Positions 50,047 to 63,733 of a stretch of DNA of 64,000 nt are shown one piece after another. The stretch is from Acanthosoma haemorrhoidale (taxonomy: Eukaryota; Arthropoda; Insecta; Hemiptera; Acanthosomatidae). The stretch spans positions 118,991,454 to 119,055,453 of the forward strand of contig OV884009.1 in NCBI GenBank assembly GCA_930367205.1. Direction: 5' to 3'. The notes below the pieces were generated by a model that was given only the letters and a program-made list of their open reading frames with translations, made no database searches and had not been told where the DNA came from. Positions within the stretch are counted from its first letter, which is position 1. Each line of letters starts with the position of its first letter. The position numbers were made by a program, and so were the translations under genes.

Positions 50047-50848
50047 GAAAGAATCACCAAACTAGAGAGACTAAGGTTTGCAACCACTAACGTATATAAC
50101 AAGAAATACCTGTCCAATAAAGCGAAAATACGAGATTACAACATAGTCGTTAACCCGATAATATTATATGGGACGGAAACCTCATGGCTCTCCAGTCTAG
50201 AGGAACTATTAAGAATAGAACGAAGAATCCTAAGAAGGATCTACGGTCCCAAAAAGACACAAGAAGGACACTCCTAAGGAATGCGTGACTCCACGTGATA
50301 CTGCTGGATAACTCTACTCCCGATAAAAGGCTAGAGATAGAGGAACTCAAACGAAACCCTCTAGGGCTAACTACCCTAGTTGAACTTCGTCGGGGTAACC
50401 CGACCCAAAACTAATTTTTAACAATATCATGAAAGGAGCTTCAGAAAAGAAAGAATCACCAAACTAGAGAGAATAAGTTTTGCAACCATTAACGTATATA
50501 ACAAGAAATACCTGTCCAACATAGCAAAAATACGAGACTACAACATAGTCGTTAACCCGATAATATTATATGAGACGGAAACCTCATGCCTCCCCAGTCT
50601 AGAGGAACTATTAAGAATAGAACGAAGAATCCTAAAAAGGATCTACGGTCCCAAAAAGACACAAGAAGGACACTCCTAAGGAATGCGTGACTCCAAGTGA
50701 TACTGCTGGATATCTCTACTCCCGAAAAAAGGCTAGGGTTAGAGAAACTAAAAGGAAACCCTAGGGCTAACTATCCTAGTTGTACTGCGTCGGGGTAACC
50801 CGGCTCAAACTAATTTTTAACAATATCATGAAAGAAGCTTCACATAAG
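50047..50848 (+). repeat. B-D dimer, representative of the 801-bp unit
   Basis: A class B monomer (402 bp) followed by a class D monomer (399 bp). I find this pairing about 28 times, with dimers starting at 4961, 5762, 6962 (chimeric), 11640, 12441, 16321, 17122, 21112, 21913, 27791, 32072, 34070, 36861, 38859, 40855, 41656, 43653, 44454, 46850, 47651, 50047, 50848, 51649, 53249, 54050, 54851, 59926 and 61528. Some D members are chimeric. It is the commonest fixed pair and probably an old amplification unit. The last base given here is the first base of the next dimer. Confidence 0.88.
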
Positions 50849-52449
50849 AAAGAATCACCAAACTAGAGAGACTAAGTTTTGCAACCATTAACGTATATAA
50901 CAAGAAATACCTGTCCAATAAAGCGAAAATACGAGACTACAACATAGTCGTTAACCCGATAATATTATATGGGACGGAAACCTCATGCCTCCCCAGTCTA
51001 GAGGAACTATTAAGAATAGAACGAAGAATCCTAAGAAGGATCTACGGTCCCAAAAAGACACAAGAAGGACACTCCTAAGGAATGCGTGACTCCACGTGAT
51101 ACTGCTGGATAACTCTACTCCCAATAAAAGGCTAGAGATAGAGGAACTCAAACGAAACCCTCTAGGGCTAACTACCCTAGTTGAACTTCGTCGGGGTAAC
51201 CCGACCCAAAACTAATTTTTAACAATATCATGAAAGGAGCTTCACAAAAGAGAGAATCACCAAACTAGAGAGAATAAGTTTTGCAACCATTAACGTATAT
51301 AACAAGAAATACCTGTCCAACATAGCAAAAATACGAGACTACAACATAGTCGTTAACCCGATAATATTATATGAGACGGAAACCTCATGCCTCCCCAGTC
51401 TAGAGGAACTATTAAGAATAGAACGAAGAATCCTAAAAAGGATCTACGGTCCCAAAAAGACACAAGAAGGACACTCCTAAGGAATGCGTGACTCCAAGTG
51501 ATACTGCTGGATATCTCTACTCCCGAAAAAAGGCTAGGGTTAGAGAAACTAAAAGGAAACCCTAGGGCTAACTATCCTAGTTGTACTGCGTCGGGGTAAC
51601 CCGGCTCAAACTAATTTTTAACAATATCATGAAAGAAGCTTCACATAAGAAAGAATCACCAAACTAGAGAGACTAAGTTTTGCAACCATTAACGTATATA
51701 ACAAGAAATACCTGTCCAATAAAGCGAAAATACGAGACTACAACATAGTCGTTAACCCGATAATATTATATGGGACGGAAACCTCATGCCTCCCCAGTCT
51801 AGAGGAACTATTAAGAATAGAACGAAGAATCCTAAGAAGGATCTACGGTCCCAAAAAGACACAAGAAGGACACTCCTAAGGAATGCGTGACTCCACGTGA
51901 TACTGCTGGATAACTCTACTCCCGATAAAAGGCTAGAGATAGAGGAACTCAAACGAAACCCTCTAGGGCTAACTACCCTAGTTGAACTTCGTCGGGGTAA
52001 CCCGACCCAAAACTAATTTTTAACAATATCATGAAAGGAGCTTCACAAAAGAAAGAATCACCAAACTAGAGAGAATAAGTTTTGCAACCATTAACGTATA
52101 TAACAAGAAATACCTGTCCAACATAGCAAAAATACGAGACTACAACATAGTCGTTAACCCGATAATATTATATGAGACGGAAACCTCATGCCTCCCCAGT
52201 CTAGAGGAACTATTAAGAATAGAACGAAGAATCCTAAAAAGGATCTACGGTCCCAAAAAGACACAAGAAGGACACTCCTAAGGAATGCGTGACTCCAAGT
52301 GATACTGCTGGATATCTCTACTCCCGAAAAAAGGCTAGGGTTAGAGAAACTAAAAGGAAACCCTAGGGCTAACTATCCTAGTTGTACTTCGTCGGGGGAA
52401 CTCGGCCAAAACTAATTTTTAACAATATCATGAAAGAAGCTTCACAAAA
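50047..52449 (+). repeat. Three B-D dimers (801-bp HOR)
   Basis: Starts are 50047 (B), 50449 (D), 50848 (B), 51250 (D), 51649 (B) and 52051 (D), with lengths alternating 402 and 399. The first dimer and a half also continue the 3197-bp HOR as a truncated third copy, with the match fading after about 51050. Local private bases are CCCAATAAAAGG near 51120 and AAGAGAGAATC near 51249. Confidence 0.9.
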
Positions 52450-53248
52450 GAAAGAATCACCAAACTAGAGAGACTAAGTTTTGCAACCATTAACGTATAT
52501 AACAAGAAATACCTGTCCAATTAAGCGAAAATACGTGACTACAACATAGTCGTTAACCCGATAATATTATATGGGACGGAAACCTCATGCCTCCCCAGTC
52601 TAGAGGAACTATTAAGAATAGAACGAAGAATCCTAAGAAGGATCTACGGTCCCAAAAAGACACAAGAAGGACACTCCTAAGGAATGCGTGACTCCACGTG
52701 ATACTGCTGGATAACTCTACTCCCGAAAAAAGGCTAGGGTTAGAGAAACTAAAACAAAACCCTAGGGCTAACTATCCTAGTTGTACTTCGTCAGGGTAAT
52801 CCGACCCAAAACTAATTTTTAACAATATCATAAAAGGAGCTTCACAAAAGAAAGAATTGCCAAACTAGAGAGACTAAGTTTTGCAACCAGTAACGTATAT
52901 AACAAGAAATACCTGTCCAATAAAGCGAAAATTCGAGACTACAACATAGTCGTTAACCCGATAATATTATATGGGACGGAAACCTCATGCCTCCCCAGTC
53001 TAGAGGAACTATTAAGAATAGGACGAAGAATCCTAAGAAGGATCTACGGTCCCAAAAAGACACAAGAAGGACACTCCTAAGGAATGCGTGACTCTACGTG
53101 ATACTGCTGGATAACTCTACTCCCGAAAAAAGGCTAGGGTTAGAGAAACTAAAACGAAACCCTAGGGCTAACTATCCTAGTTGTACTTCGTCGGGGTAAC
53201 CCGGCTCAAACTAATTTTTAACAATATCATGAAAGAAGCTTCACATAA
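52450..53248 (+). repeat. First two monomers of the A-A-A trimer block
   Basis: Starts are 52450 (CAATTAAGCG with ATACGTGAC) and 52850 (ATCATAAAAGGAG upstream, GAATTGCC, AAATTCGAG, AATAGGACG). The same pair starts at 23911, 55652, 58047 and 62329. ATCATAAAAGG instead of ATCATGAAAGG marks all five. Confidence 0.88.
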
Positions 53249-55651
53249 GAAAGAATCACCAAACTAGAGAGACTAAGTTTTGCAACCATTAACGTATATA
53301 ACAAGAAATACCTGTCCAATAAAGCGAAAATACGAGACTACAACATAGTCGTTAACCCGATAATATTATATGGGACGGAAACCTCATGCCTCCCCAGTCT
53401 AGAGGAACTATTAAGAATAGAACGAAGAATCCTAAGAAGGATCTACGGTCCCAAAAAGACACAAGAAGGACACTCCTAAGGAATGCGTGACTCCACGTGA
53501 TACTGCTGGATAACTCTACTCCCGATAAAAGGCTAGAGATAGAGGAACTCAAACGAAACCCTCTAGGGCTAACTACCCTAGTTGAACTTCGTCGGGGTAA
53601 CCCGACCCAAAACTAATTTTTAACAATATCATGAAAGGAGCTTCAGAAAAGAAAGAATCACCAAACTAGAGAGAATAAGTTTTGCAACCATTAACGTATA
53701 TAACAAGAAATACCTGTCCAACATAGCAAAAATACGAGACTACAACATAGTCGTTAACCCGATAATATTATATGAGACGGAAACCTCATGCCTCCCCAGT
53801 CTAGAGGAACTATTAAGAATAGAACGAAGAATCCTAAAAAGGATCTACGGTCCCAAAAAGACACAAGAAGGACACTCCTAAGGAATGCGTGACTCCAAGT
53901 GATACTGCTGGATATCTCTACTCCCGAAAAAAGGCTAGGGTTAGAGAAACTAAAAGGAAACCCTAGGGCTAACTATCCTAGTTGTACTGCGTCGGGGTAA
54001 CCCGGCTCAAACTAATTTTTAACAATATCATGAAAGAAGCTTCACATAAGAAAGAATCACCAAACTAGAGAGACTAAGTTTTGCAACCATTAACGTATAT
54101 AACAAGAAATACCTGTCCAATAAAGCGAAAATACGAGACTACAACATAGTCGTTAACCCGATAATATTATATGGGACGGAAACCTTATGCCTCCCCAGTC
54201 TAGAGGAACTATTAAGAATAGAACGAAGAATCCTAAGAAGGATCTACGGTCCCAAAAAGACACAAGAAGGACACTCCTAAGGAATGCGTGACTCCACGTG
54301 ATACTGCTGGATAACTCTACTCCCGATAAAAGGCTAGAGATAGAGGAACTCAAACGAAACCCTCTAGGGCTAACTACCCTAGTTGAACTTCGTCGGGGTA
54401 ACCCGACCCAAAACTAATTTTTAACAATATCATGAAAGGAGCTTCACAAAAGAAAGAATCACCAAACTAGAGAGAATAAGTTTTGCAACCATTAACGTAT
54501 ATAACAAGAAATACCTGTCCAACATAGCAAAAATACGAGACTACAACATAGTCGTTAACCCGATAATATTATATGAGACGGAAACCTCATGCCTCCCCAG
54601 TCTAGAGGAACTATTAAGAATAGAACGAAGAATCCTAAGAAGGATCTACGGTCCCAAAAAGACACAAGAAGGACACTCCTAAGGAATGCGTGACTCCAAG
54701 TGATACTGCTGGATATCTCTACTCCCGAAAAAAGGCTAGGGTTAGAGAAACTAAAAGGAAACCCTAGGGCTAACTATCCTAGTTGTACTGCGTCGGGGTA
54801 ACCCGGCTCAAACTAATTTTTAACAATATCATGAAAGAAGCTTCACATAAGAAAGAATCACCAAACTAGAGAGACTAAGTTTTGCAACCATTAACGTATA
54901 TAACAAGAAATACCTGTCCAATAAAGCGAAAATACGAGACTACAACATAGTCGTTAACCCGATAATATTATATGGGACGGAAACCTCATGCCTCCCCAGT
55001 CTAGAGGAACTATTAAGAATAGAACGAAGAATCCTAAGAAGGATCTACGGTCCCAAAAAGACACAAGAAGGACACTCCTAAGGAATGCGTGACTCCACGT
55101 GATACTGCTGGATAACTCTACTCCCGATAAAAGGCTAGAGATAGAGGAACTCAAACGAAACCCTCTAGGGCTAACTACCCTAGTTGAACTTCGTCGGGGT
55201 AACCCGACCCAAAACTAATTTTTAACAATATCATGAAAGGAGCTTCACAAAAGAAAGAATCACCAAACTAGAGAGAATAAGTTTTGCAACCATTAACGTA
55301 TATAACAAGAAATACCTGTCCAACATAGCAAAAATACGAGACTACAACATAGTCGTTAACCCGATAATATTATATGAGATGGAAACCTCATGCCTCCCCA
55401 GTCTAGAGGAACTATTAAGAATAGAACGAAGAATCCTAAAAAGGATCTACGGTCCCAAAAAGACACAAGAAGGACACTCCTAAAGAATGCGTGACTCCAA
55501 GTGATACTGCTGGATATCTCTACTCCCGAAAAAAGGCTAGGGTTAGAGAAACTAAAAGGAAACCCTAGGGCTAACTATCCTAGTTGTACTTCGTCGGGGG
55601 AACTCGGCCAAAACTAATTTTTAACAATATCATGAAAGAAGCTTCACAAAA
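53249..55651 (+). repeat. Three more B-D dimers (801-bp HOR)
   Basis: Starts are 53249 (B), 53651 (D), 54050 (B), 54452 (D), 54851 (B) and 55253 (D). The segment from 51649 onward repeats from 54851 at a 3202-bp offset, so the dimers sit inside a larger eight-monomer period. The D monomer at 54452 has CCTAAGAAGG where class D normally has CCTAAAAAGG. Confidence 0.9.
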
Positions 55652-58600
55652 GAAAGAATCACCAAACTAGAGAGACTAAGTTTTGCAACCATTAACGTAT
55701 ATAACAAGAAATACCTGTCCAATTAAGCGAAAATACGTGACTACAACATAGTCGTTAACCCGATAATATTATATGGGACGGAAACCTCATGCCTCCCCAG
55801 TCTAGAGGAACTATTAAGAATAGAACGAAGAATCCTAAGAAGGATCTACGGTCCCAAAAAGACACAAGAAGGACACTCCTAAGGAATGCGTGACTCCACG
55901 TGATACTGCTGGATAACTCTACTCCCGAAAAAAGGCTAGGGTTAGAGAAACTAAAACAAAACCCTAGGGCTAACTATCCTAGTTGTACTTCGTCAGGGTA
56001 ATCCGACCCAAAACTAATTTTTAACAATATCATAAAAGGAGCTTCACAAAAGAAAGAATTGCCAAACTAGAGAGACTAAGTTTTGCAACCAGTAACGTAT
56101 ATAACAAGAAATACCTGTCCAATAAAGCGAAAATTCGAGACTACAACATAGTCGTTAACCCGATAATATTATATGGGACGGAAACCTCATGCCTCCCCAG
56201 TCTAGAGGAACTATTAAGAATAGGACGAAGAATCCTAAGAAGGATCTACGGTCCCAAAAAGACACAAGAAGGACACTCCTAAGGAATGCGTGACTCTACG
56301 TGATACTGCTGGATAACTCTACTCCCGAAAAAAGGCTAGGGTTAGAGAAACTAAAACGAAACCCTAGGGCTAACTATCCTAGTTGTACTTCGTCGGGGTA
56401 ACCCGGCTCAAACTAATTTTTAACAATATCATGAAAGAAGCTTCACATAAGAAAGAATCACCAAACTAGAGAGACTAAGTTTTGCAACCATTAACGTATA
56501 TAACAAGAAATACCTGTCCAATAAAGCGAAAATACGAGACTACAACATAGTCGTTAACCCGATAATATTATATGGGACGGAAACCTCATGCCTCCCCAGT
56601 CTAGAGGAACTATTAAGAATAGAACGAAGAATCCTAAGAAGGATCTACGGTCCCAAAAAGACACAAGAAGGACACTCCTAAGGAATGCGTGACTCTACGT
56701 GATACTCCTGGATAACTCTACTCCCGAAAAAAGGCTAGGGTTAGAGAAACTAAAAGGAAACCCTAGGGCTAACTATCCTAGTTGTACTTCGTCGGGGGAA
56801 CTCGGCCAAAACTAATTTTTAACAATATCATGAAAGAAGCTTCACAAAAGAAAGAATCACCAAACTAGAGAGACTAAGTTTTGCAACCATTAACGTATAT
56901 AACAAGAAATACCTGTCCAATAAAGCGAAAATACGAGACTACAACATAGTCGTTAACCCGATAATATTATATGGGACGGAAACCTCATGCCTCCCCAGTC
57001 TAGAGGAACTATTAAGAATAGAACGAAGAATCCTAAGAAGGATCTACGGTCCCAAAAAGACACAAGAAGGACACTCCTAAGGAATGCGTGACTCTACGTG
57101 ATACTGCTGGATAACTCTACTCCCGAAAAAAGGCTAGGGTTAGAGAAACTAAAACGAAACCCTAGGGCTAACTATCCTAGTTGTACTTCGTCGGGGTAAC
57201 CCGGCTCAAACTAATTTTTAACAATATCATGAAAGAAGCTTCACATAAGAAAGAATCACCAAACTAGAGAGACTAAGTTTTGCAACCATTACCGTATATA
57301 ACAAGAAATACATGTCCAATAAAGCGAAAATACGAGACTACAACATAGTCGTTAACCCGATAATATTATATGGGACGGAAACCTCATGCCTCCCCAGTCT
57401 AGAGCAACTATTAAGAATAGAACGAAGAATCCTAAGAAGGATCTACGGTCCCAAAAAGACACAAGAAGGACACTCCTAAGGAATGCGTGACTCTACGTGA
57501 TACTGCTGGATAACTCTACTCCCGAAAAAAGGCTAGGGTTAGAGAAACTAAAACGAAACCCTAGGGCTAACTATCCTAGTTGTACTTCGTCGGGGTAACC
57601 CGGCTCAAACTAATTTTTAACAATATCATGAAAGAAGCTTCACATAAGAAAGAATCACCAAACTAGAGAGACTAAGTTTTGCAACCATTAACGTATATAA
57701 CAAGAAATACCTGTCCAATAAAGCGAAAATACGAGACTACAACATAGTCGTTAACCCGATAATATTATATGGGACGGAAACCTCATGCCTCCCCAGTCTA
57801 GAGGAACTATTAAGAATAGAACGAAGAATCCTAAGAAGGATCTACGGTCCCAAAAAGACACAAGAAGGACACTCCTAAGGAATGCGTGACTCTACGTGAT
57901 ACTGCTGGATAACTCTACTCCCGAAAAAAGGCTAGGGTTAGAGAAACTAAAAGGAAACCCTAGGGCTAACTATCCTAGTTGTACTTCGTCGGGGGAACTC
58001 GGCCAAAACTAATTTTTAACAATATCATGAAAGAAGCTTCACAAAAGAAAGAATCACCAAACTAGAGAGACTAAGTTTTGCAACCATTAACGTATATAAC
58101 AAGAAATACCTGTCCAATTAAGCGAAAATACGTGACTACAACATAGTCGTTAACCCGATAATATTATATGGGACGGAAACCTCATGCCTCCCCAGTCTAG
58201 AGGAACTATTAAGAATAGAACGAAGAATCCTAAGAAGGATCTACGGTCCCAAAAAGACACAAGAAGGACACTCCTAAGGAATGCGTGACTCCACGTGATA
58301 CTGCTGGATAACTCTACTCCCGAAAAAAGGCTAGGGTTAGAGAAACTAAAACAAAACACTAGGGCTAACTATCCTAGTTGTACTTCGTCAGGGTAATCCG
58401 ACCCAAAACTAATTTTTAACAATATCATAAAAGGAGCTTCACAAAAGAAAGAATTGCCAAACTAGAGAGACTAAGTTTTGCAACCAGTAACGTATATAAC
58501 AAGAAATACCTGTCCAATAAAGCGAAAATTCGAGACTACAACATAGTCGTTAACCCGATAATATTATATGGGACGGAAACCTCATGCCTCCCCAGTCTAG

Positions 58601-58845
58601 AGGAACTAATAAGAATAGGACGAAGAATCCTAAGAAGGATCTACGGTCCCAAAAAGACACAAGAAGGACACTCCTAAGGAATGCGTGACTCTACGTGATA
58701 CTGCTGGATAACTCTACTCCCGAAAAAAGGCTAGGGTTAGAGAAACTAAAACGAAACCCTAGGGCTAACTATCCTAGTTGTACTTCGTCGGGGTAACCCG
58801 GCTCAAACTAATTTTTAACAATATCATGAAAGAAGCTTCACATAA
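55652..58845 (+). repeat. Class A-rich region with two trimer-block copies
   Basis: Starts are 55652, 56052, 56451, 56850, 57249, 57648, 58047 and 58447. The pair at 55652 and 56052 repeats at 58047 and 58447 (offset 2395 bp). The monomer at 57249 has CATTACCGTATATAAC and ATACATGTCC, otherwise seen together only at 60328. A CCCTAGGG site is broken to CACTAGGG near 58358. Confidence 0.87.
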
Positions 58846-59126
58846 GAAAGAATCACCAAACTAGAGAGACTAAGTTTTGCAACCATTAACGTATATAACA
58901 AGAAATACCTGTCCAATAAAGCGAAAATACGAGACTACAACATAGTCGTTAACCCGATAATATTATATGGGACGGAAACCTCATTCCTCCCCAGTCTAGA
59001 GAAACTATTGAGAATAGAACGAAGAATCCTAAGCAGGATCTACGGCCCCAAAACTAGTTGTACTTCGTCGGGGTAACCCGGCCTAAAACTAATTTTTAAC
59101 AATATCATGAAAGGAGCTTCACAAAT
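58846..59126 (+). repeat. Class F deletion monomer with class A head
   Basis: It has the same junction, but the head is class A (AACAAGAAAT, AAAATACGAG, AACCCGATAATATT) and the class C marks begin only at CTCATTCCTCC. The switch point lies near 58965-58990. It ends in GGCCTAAAACT like the right-hand subfamily and is followed by class G. Confidence 0.92.
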
Positions 59127-59170
59127 GAAAAAATCACCAAACTAGAGAGACTAAGTTTTGCAAACCAGTA

Positions 59171-59359
59171 ATGTATATAACAAGAAAATATTTGTCCAAT
59201 AAAGCAAAAATAAGAGACTACAACACAGCCGTTAACCCGATAATATTATATGGGACGGAAACCTCATGCCTCCCCAGTCTAGAGGAACTATTAAGAATAG
59301 AACGAAGAACCCTAAGAAGGATCTACGGTCCCAAAAAGACACAAGAAGGACACTCCTAA
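59171..59359 (+). pseudogene. RT fragment with ATG, right-hand class G
   Basis: It has the same 62-codon protein as at 26239, about 33 kb away. The surrounding monomer matches at a constant 32932-bp offset, so it is a copy of the same block. Confidence 0.58.
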
Positions 59360-60726
59360 GGAATGCATGACTCCACGTGATACTGCTGGATAACTCCACT
59401 CCCGAAAAAAGGCTAGGGTTAGAGAAACTAAAACGAAACCCTAGGGCTAACTATCCTAGTTGTACTTCGTCAGGGTAATCCGACCCAAAACTAATTTTTA
59501 ACAATATCATGAAAGGAGCTTCACAAAAGAAAGAATTACCAAACTAGAGAGACTAAGTTTTGCAACCATTAACGTATATAACAAGAAATACCTGTCCAAT
59601 AAAGCGAAAATACGAGACTACAACATAGTCGTTAACCCGATAATATTATATGGGACGGAAACCTCATGCCTCCCCAGTCTAGAGGAACTATTAAGAATAG
59701 AACGAAGAATCCTAAGAAGGATCTACGGTCCCAAAAAGACACAAGAAGGACACTCCTAAAATGCGTGACTCTACGTGATACTGCTGGATAACTCTACTCC
59801 CGAAAAAAGGCTAGGGTTAGTGAAACTAAAACGAAACCCTAGGGCTAACTATCCTAGTTGTACTTCGTCGGGGTAACCCGGCTCAACCTAATTTTTAACA
59901 ATATCATGAAAGAAGCTTCACATAAGAAAGAATCACCAAACTAGAGAGTCTAAGTTTTGCAACCATTAACGTATATAACAAGAAATACCTGTCCAATAAA
60001 GCGAAAATACGAGACTACAACATAGTCGTTAACCCGATAATATTATATGGGACGGAAACCTCATGCCTCCCCAGTCTAGAGCAACTATTAAGAATAGAAC
60101 GAAGAATCCTAAGAAGGATCTACGGTCCCAAAAAGACACAAGAAGGACACTCCTAAGGAATGCGTGACTCCACGTGATACTGCTGGATAACTCTACTCCC
60201 GATAAAAGGCTAGAGATAGAGGAACTCAAACGAAACCCTCTAGGGCTAACTACCCTAGTTGAACTTCGTCGGGGTAACCCGACCCAAAACTAATTTTTAA
60301 CAATATCATGAAAGGAGCTTCACAAAAGAAAGAATCACCAAACTAGAGAGAATAAGTTTTGCAACCATTACCGTATATAACAAGAAATACATGTCCAATA
60401 AAGCGAAAATACGAGACTACAACATAGTCGTTAACCCGATAATATTATATGGGACGGAAACCTCATGCCTCCCCAGTCTAGAGCAACTATTAAGAATAGA
60501 ACGAAGAATCCTAAGAAGGATCTACGGTCCCAAAAAGACACAAGAAGGACACTCCTAAGGAATGCGTGACTCCACGTGATACTGCCGGATAACTCTACTC
60601 CCGATAAAAGGCTAGGGATAGAGGAACTAAAACGAAACCCTAGGGCTAACTATCCTAGTTGTACTTCGTCGGGGTAACCCGGCCCAAACTAATTTTTAAC
60701 AATATCATGAAAGGAGCTTCACAAAA

Positions 60727-61130
60727 GAAAGAATCACCAAACTAGAGAGACTAAGTTTTGCAACCAGTAACGTATATAACAAGAAAATATTTGTCTAATA
60801 AAGCAAAAATAAGAGACTACAACACAGTCGTTAAACCGATAATATTATATGGGACGGAAACCTCATGCCTCCCTAGTCTAGAGGAACTATTAAGAATAGA
60901 ACAATATCATTAAGTTTAACGAATCTACGGTCCCAAAAAGACACAAGAAGGACACTCCTAAGGAATGCGTGACTCCACGTGATACTGCTGGATAACTCTA
61001 CTCCCGATAAAAGGCTAGGGTTAGAGAAACTAAAACGAAACCCTAGGGCTAACTATCCTAGTTGTACTTCGTATGGGTAATCCGACCCAAAACTAATTTT
61101 TAACAATATCATGAAAGGAGCTTCACAAAA
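60727..61130 (+). repeat. Class H rearranged monomer (404 bp)
   Basis: It has the same 20-base patch at 60903-60922 as the two H copies 35 and 31 kb upstream. From about 61019 the tail is class A instead of class B, and the hairpin arm reads CGTATGGG. It is followed by class E rather than class F, so it was recombined after leaving its original F-G context. Confidence 0.92.
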
Positions 61131-63127
61131 GAAAGAATTACCAAACTAGAGAGACTAAGTTTTGCAACCATTAACGTATATAACAAGAAATACCTGTCCA
61201 ATAAAGCGAAAATACGAGACTACAACATAGTCGTTAACCCGATAATATTATATGGGACGGAAACCTCATGCCTCCCCAGTCTAGAGGAACTATTAAGAAT
61301 AGAACGAAGAATCCTAAGAAGGATCTACGGTCCCAAAAAGACACAAGAAGGACACTCCTAAAATGCGTGACTCTACGTGATACTGCTGGATAACTCTACT
61401 CCCGAAAAAAGGCTAGGGTTAGTGAAACTAAAACGAAACCCTAGGGCTAACTATCCTAGTTGTACTTCGTCGGGGTAACCCGGCTCAAACTAATTTTTAA
61501 CAATATCATGAAAGAAGCTTCACATAAGAAAGAATCACCAAACTAGAGAGTCTAAGTTTTGCAACCATTAACGTATATAACAAGAAATACCTGTCCAATA
61601 AAGCGAAAATACGAGACTACAACATAGTCGTTAACCCGATAATATTATATGGGACGGAAACCTCATGCCTCCCCAGTCTAGAGCAACTATTAAGAATAGA
61701 ACGAAGAATCCTAAGAAGGATCTACGGTCCCAAAAAGACACAAGAAGGACACTCCTAAGGAATGCGTGACTCCACGTGATACTGCTGGATAACTCTACTC
61801 CCGATAAAAGGCTAGAGATAGAGGAACTCAAACGAAACCCTCTAGGGCTAACTACCCTAGTTGAACTTCGTCGGGGTAACCCGACCCAAAACTAATTTTT
61901 AACAATATCATGAAAGGAGCTTCACAAAAGAAAGAATCACCAAACTAGAGAGAATAAGTTTTGCAACCATTAACGTATATAACAAGAAATACCTGTCCAA
62001 CATAGCAAAAATACGAGACTACAACATAGTCGTTAACCCGATAATATTATATGAGACGGAAACATCATGCCTCCCCAGTCTAGAGGAACTATTAAGAATA
62101 GAACGAAGAATCCTAAAAAGGATCTCCGGTCCCAAAAAGACACAAGAAGGACACTCCTAAGGAATGCGTGACTCCAAGTGATACTGCTGGATATTTCTAC
62201 TCCCGAAAAAAGGCTAGGGTTAGAGAAACTAAAAGGAAACCCTAGGGCTAACTATCCTAGTTGTACTTCGTCGGGGGAACTCGGCCAAAACTAATTTTTA
62301 ACAATATCATGAAAGAAGCTTCACAAAAGAAACAATCACCAAACTAGAGAGACTAAGTTTTGCAACCATTAACGTATATAACAAGAAATACCTGTCCAAT
62401 TAAGCGAAAATACGTGACTACAACATAGTCGTTAACCCGATAATATTATATGGGACGGAAACCTCATGCCTCCCCAGTCTAGAGGAACTATTAAGAATAG
62501 AACGAAGAATCCTAAGAAGGATCTACGGTCCCAAAAAGACACAAGAAGGACACTCCTAAGGAATGCGTGACTCCACGTGATACTGCTGGATAACTCTACT
62601 CCCGAAAAAAGGCTAGGGTTAGAGAAACTAAAACCAAACCCTAGGGCTAACTATCCTAGTTGTACTTCGTCAGGGTAATCCGACCCAAAACTAATTTTTA
62701 ACAATATCATAAAAGGAGCTTCACAAAAGAAAGAATTGCCAAACTAGAGAGACTAAGTTTTGCAACCAGTAACGTATATAACAAGAAATACCTGTCCAAT
62801 AAAGCGAAAATTCGAGACTACAACATAGTCGTTAACCCGATAATATTATATGGGACGGAAACCTCATGCCTCCCCAGTCTAGAGGAACTATTAAGAATAG
62901 AACGAAGAATCCTAAGAAGGATCTACGGTCCCAAAAAGACACAAGAAGGACACTCCTAAGGAATGCGTGACTCTACGTGATACTGCTGGATAACTCTACT
63001 CCCGAAAAAAGGCTAGGGTTAGAGAAACTAAAACGAAACCCTAGGGCTAACTATCCTAGTTGTACTTCGTCGGGGTAACCCGGCTCAAACTAATTTTTAA
63101 CAATATCATGAAAGAAGTTTCACAAAA

Positions 63128-63408
63128 GAAAGAATCACCAAACTAGAGAGACTAAGTTTTGCAACCATTAACGTATATAACTAGAAATACCTGTCCAATA
63201 AAGCGAAAATAAGAGACTACAACATAGTCGTTAAACCGGTAATATTATATGGGACGGAAACCTCATTCCTCCCCAGTCTAGAGAAACTATTGAGAATAGA
63301 ACGAAGAATCCTAAGCAGGATCTACGGCCCCAAAACTAGTTGTACTTCGTCGGGGTAACCCGGCCTAAATCTAATTTTTAACAATATCATGAAAGAAGTT
63401 TCACAAAA
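63128..63408 (+). repeat. Class F deletion monomer, first of a tandem pair
   Basis: This is a right-hand subfamily F copy with in-frame TAG. It ends GGCCTAAATCT and is followed not by class G, as everywhere else, but by a second class F monomer. Confidence 0.93.
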
Positions 63409-63689
63409 GAAAGAATCACCAAACTAGAGAGACTAAGTTTTGCAACCATTAACGTATATAACTAGAAATACCTGTCCAATAAAGCGAAAATAAGAGACTA
63501 CAACATAGTCGTTAAACCGGTAATATTATATGGGACGGAAACCTCATTCCTCCCCAGTCTAGAGAAACTATTGAGAATAGAACGAAGAATCCTAAGCAGG
63601 ATCTACGGCCCCAAAACTAGTTGTACTTCGTCGGGGTAACCCGGCCTAAAACTAATTTTTAACAATATCATGAAAGGAGCTTCACAAAA
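63409..63689 (+). repeat. Class F deletion monomer, second of a tandem pair
   Basis: This is a nearly perfect 281-bp tandem duplicate of the preceding monomer, then followed by class G. It is the only place where F follows F. Confidence 0.93.
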
Positions 63690-63733
63690 GAAAAAATCAC
63701 CAAACTAGAGAGACTAAGTTTTGCAAACCAGTA

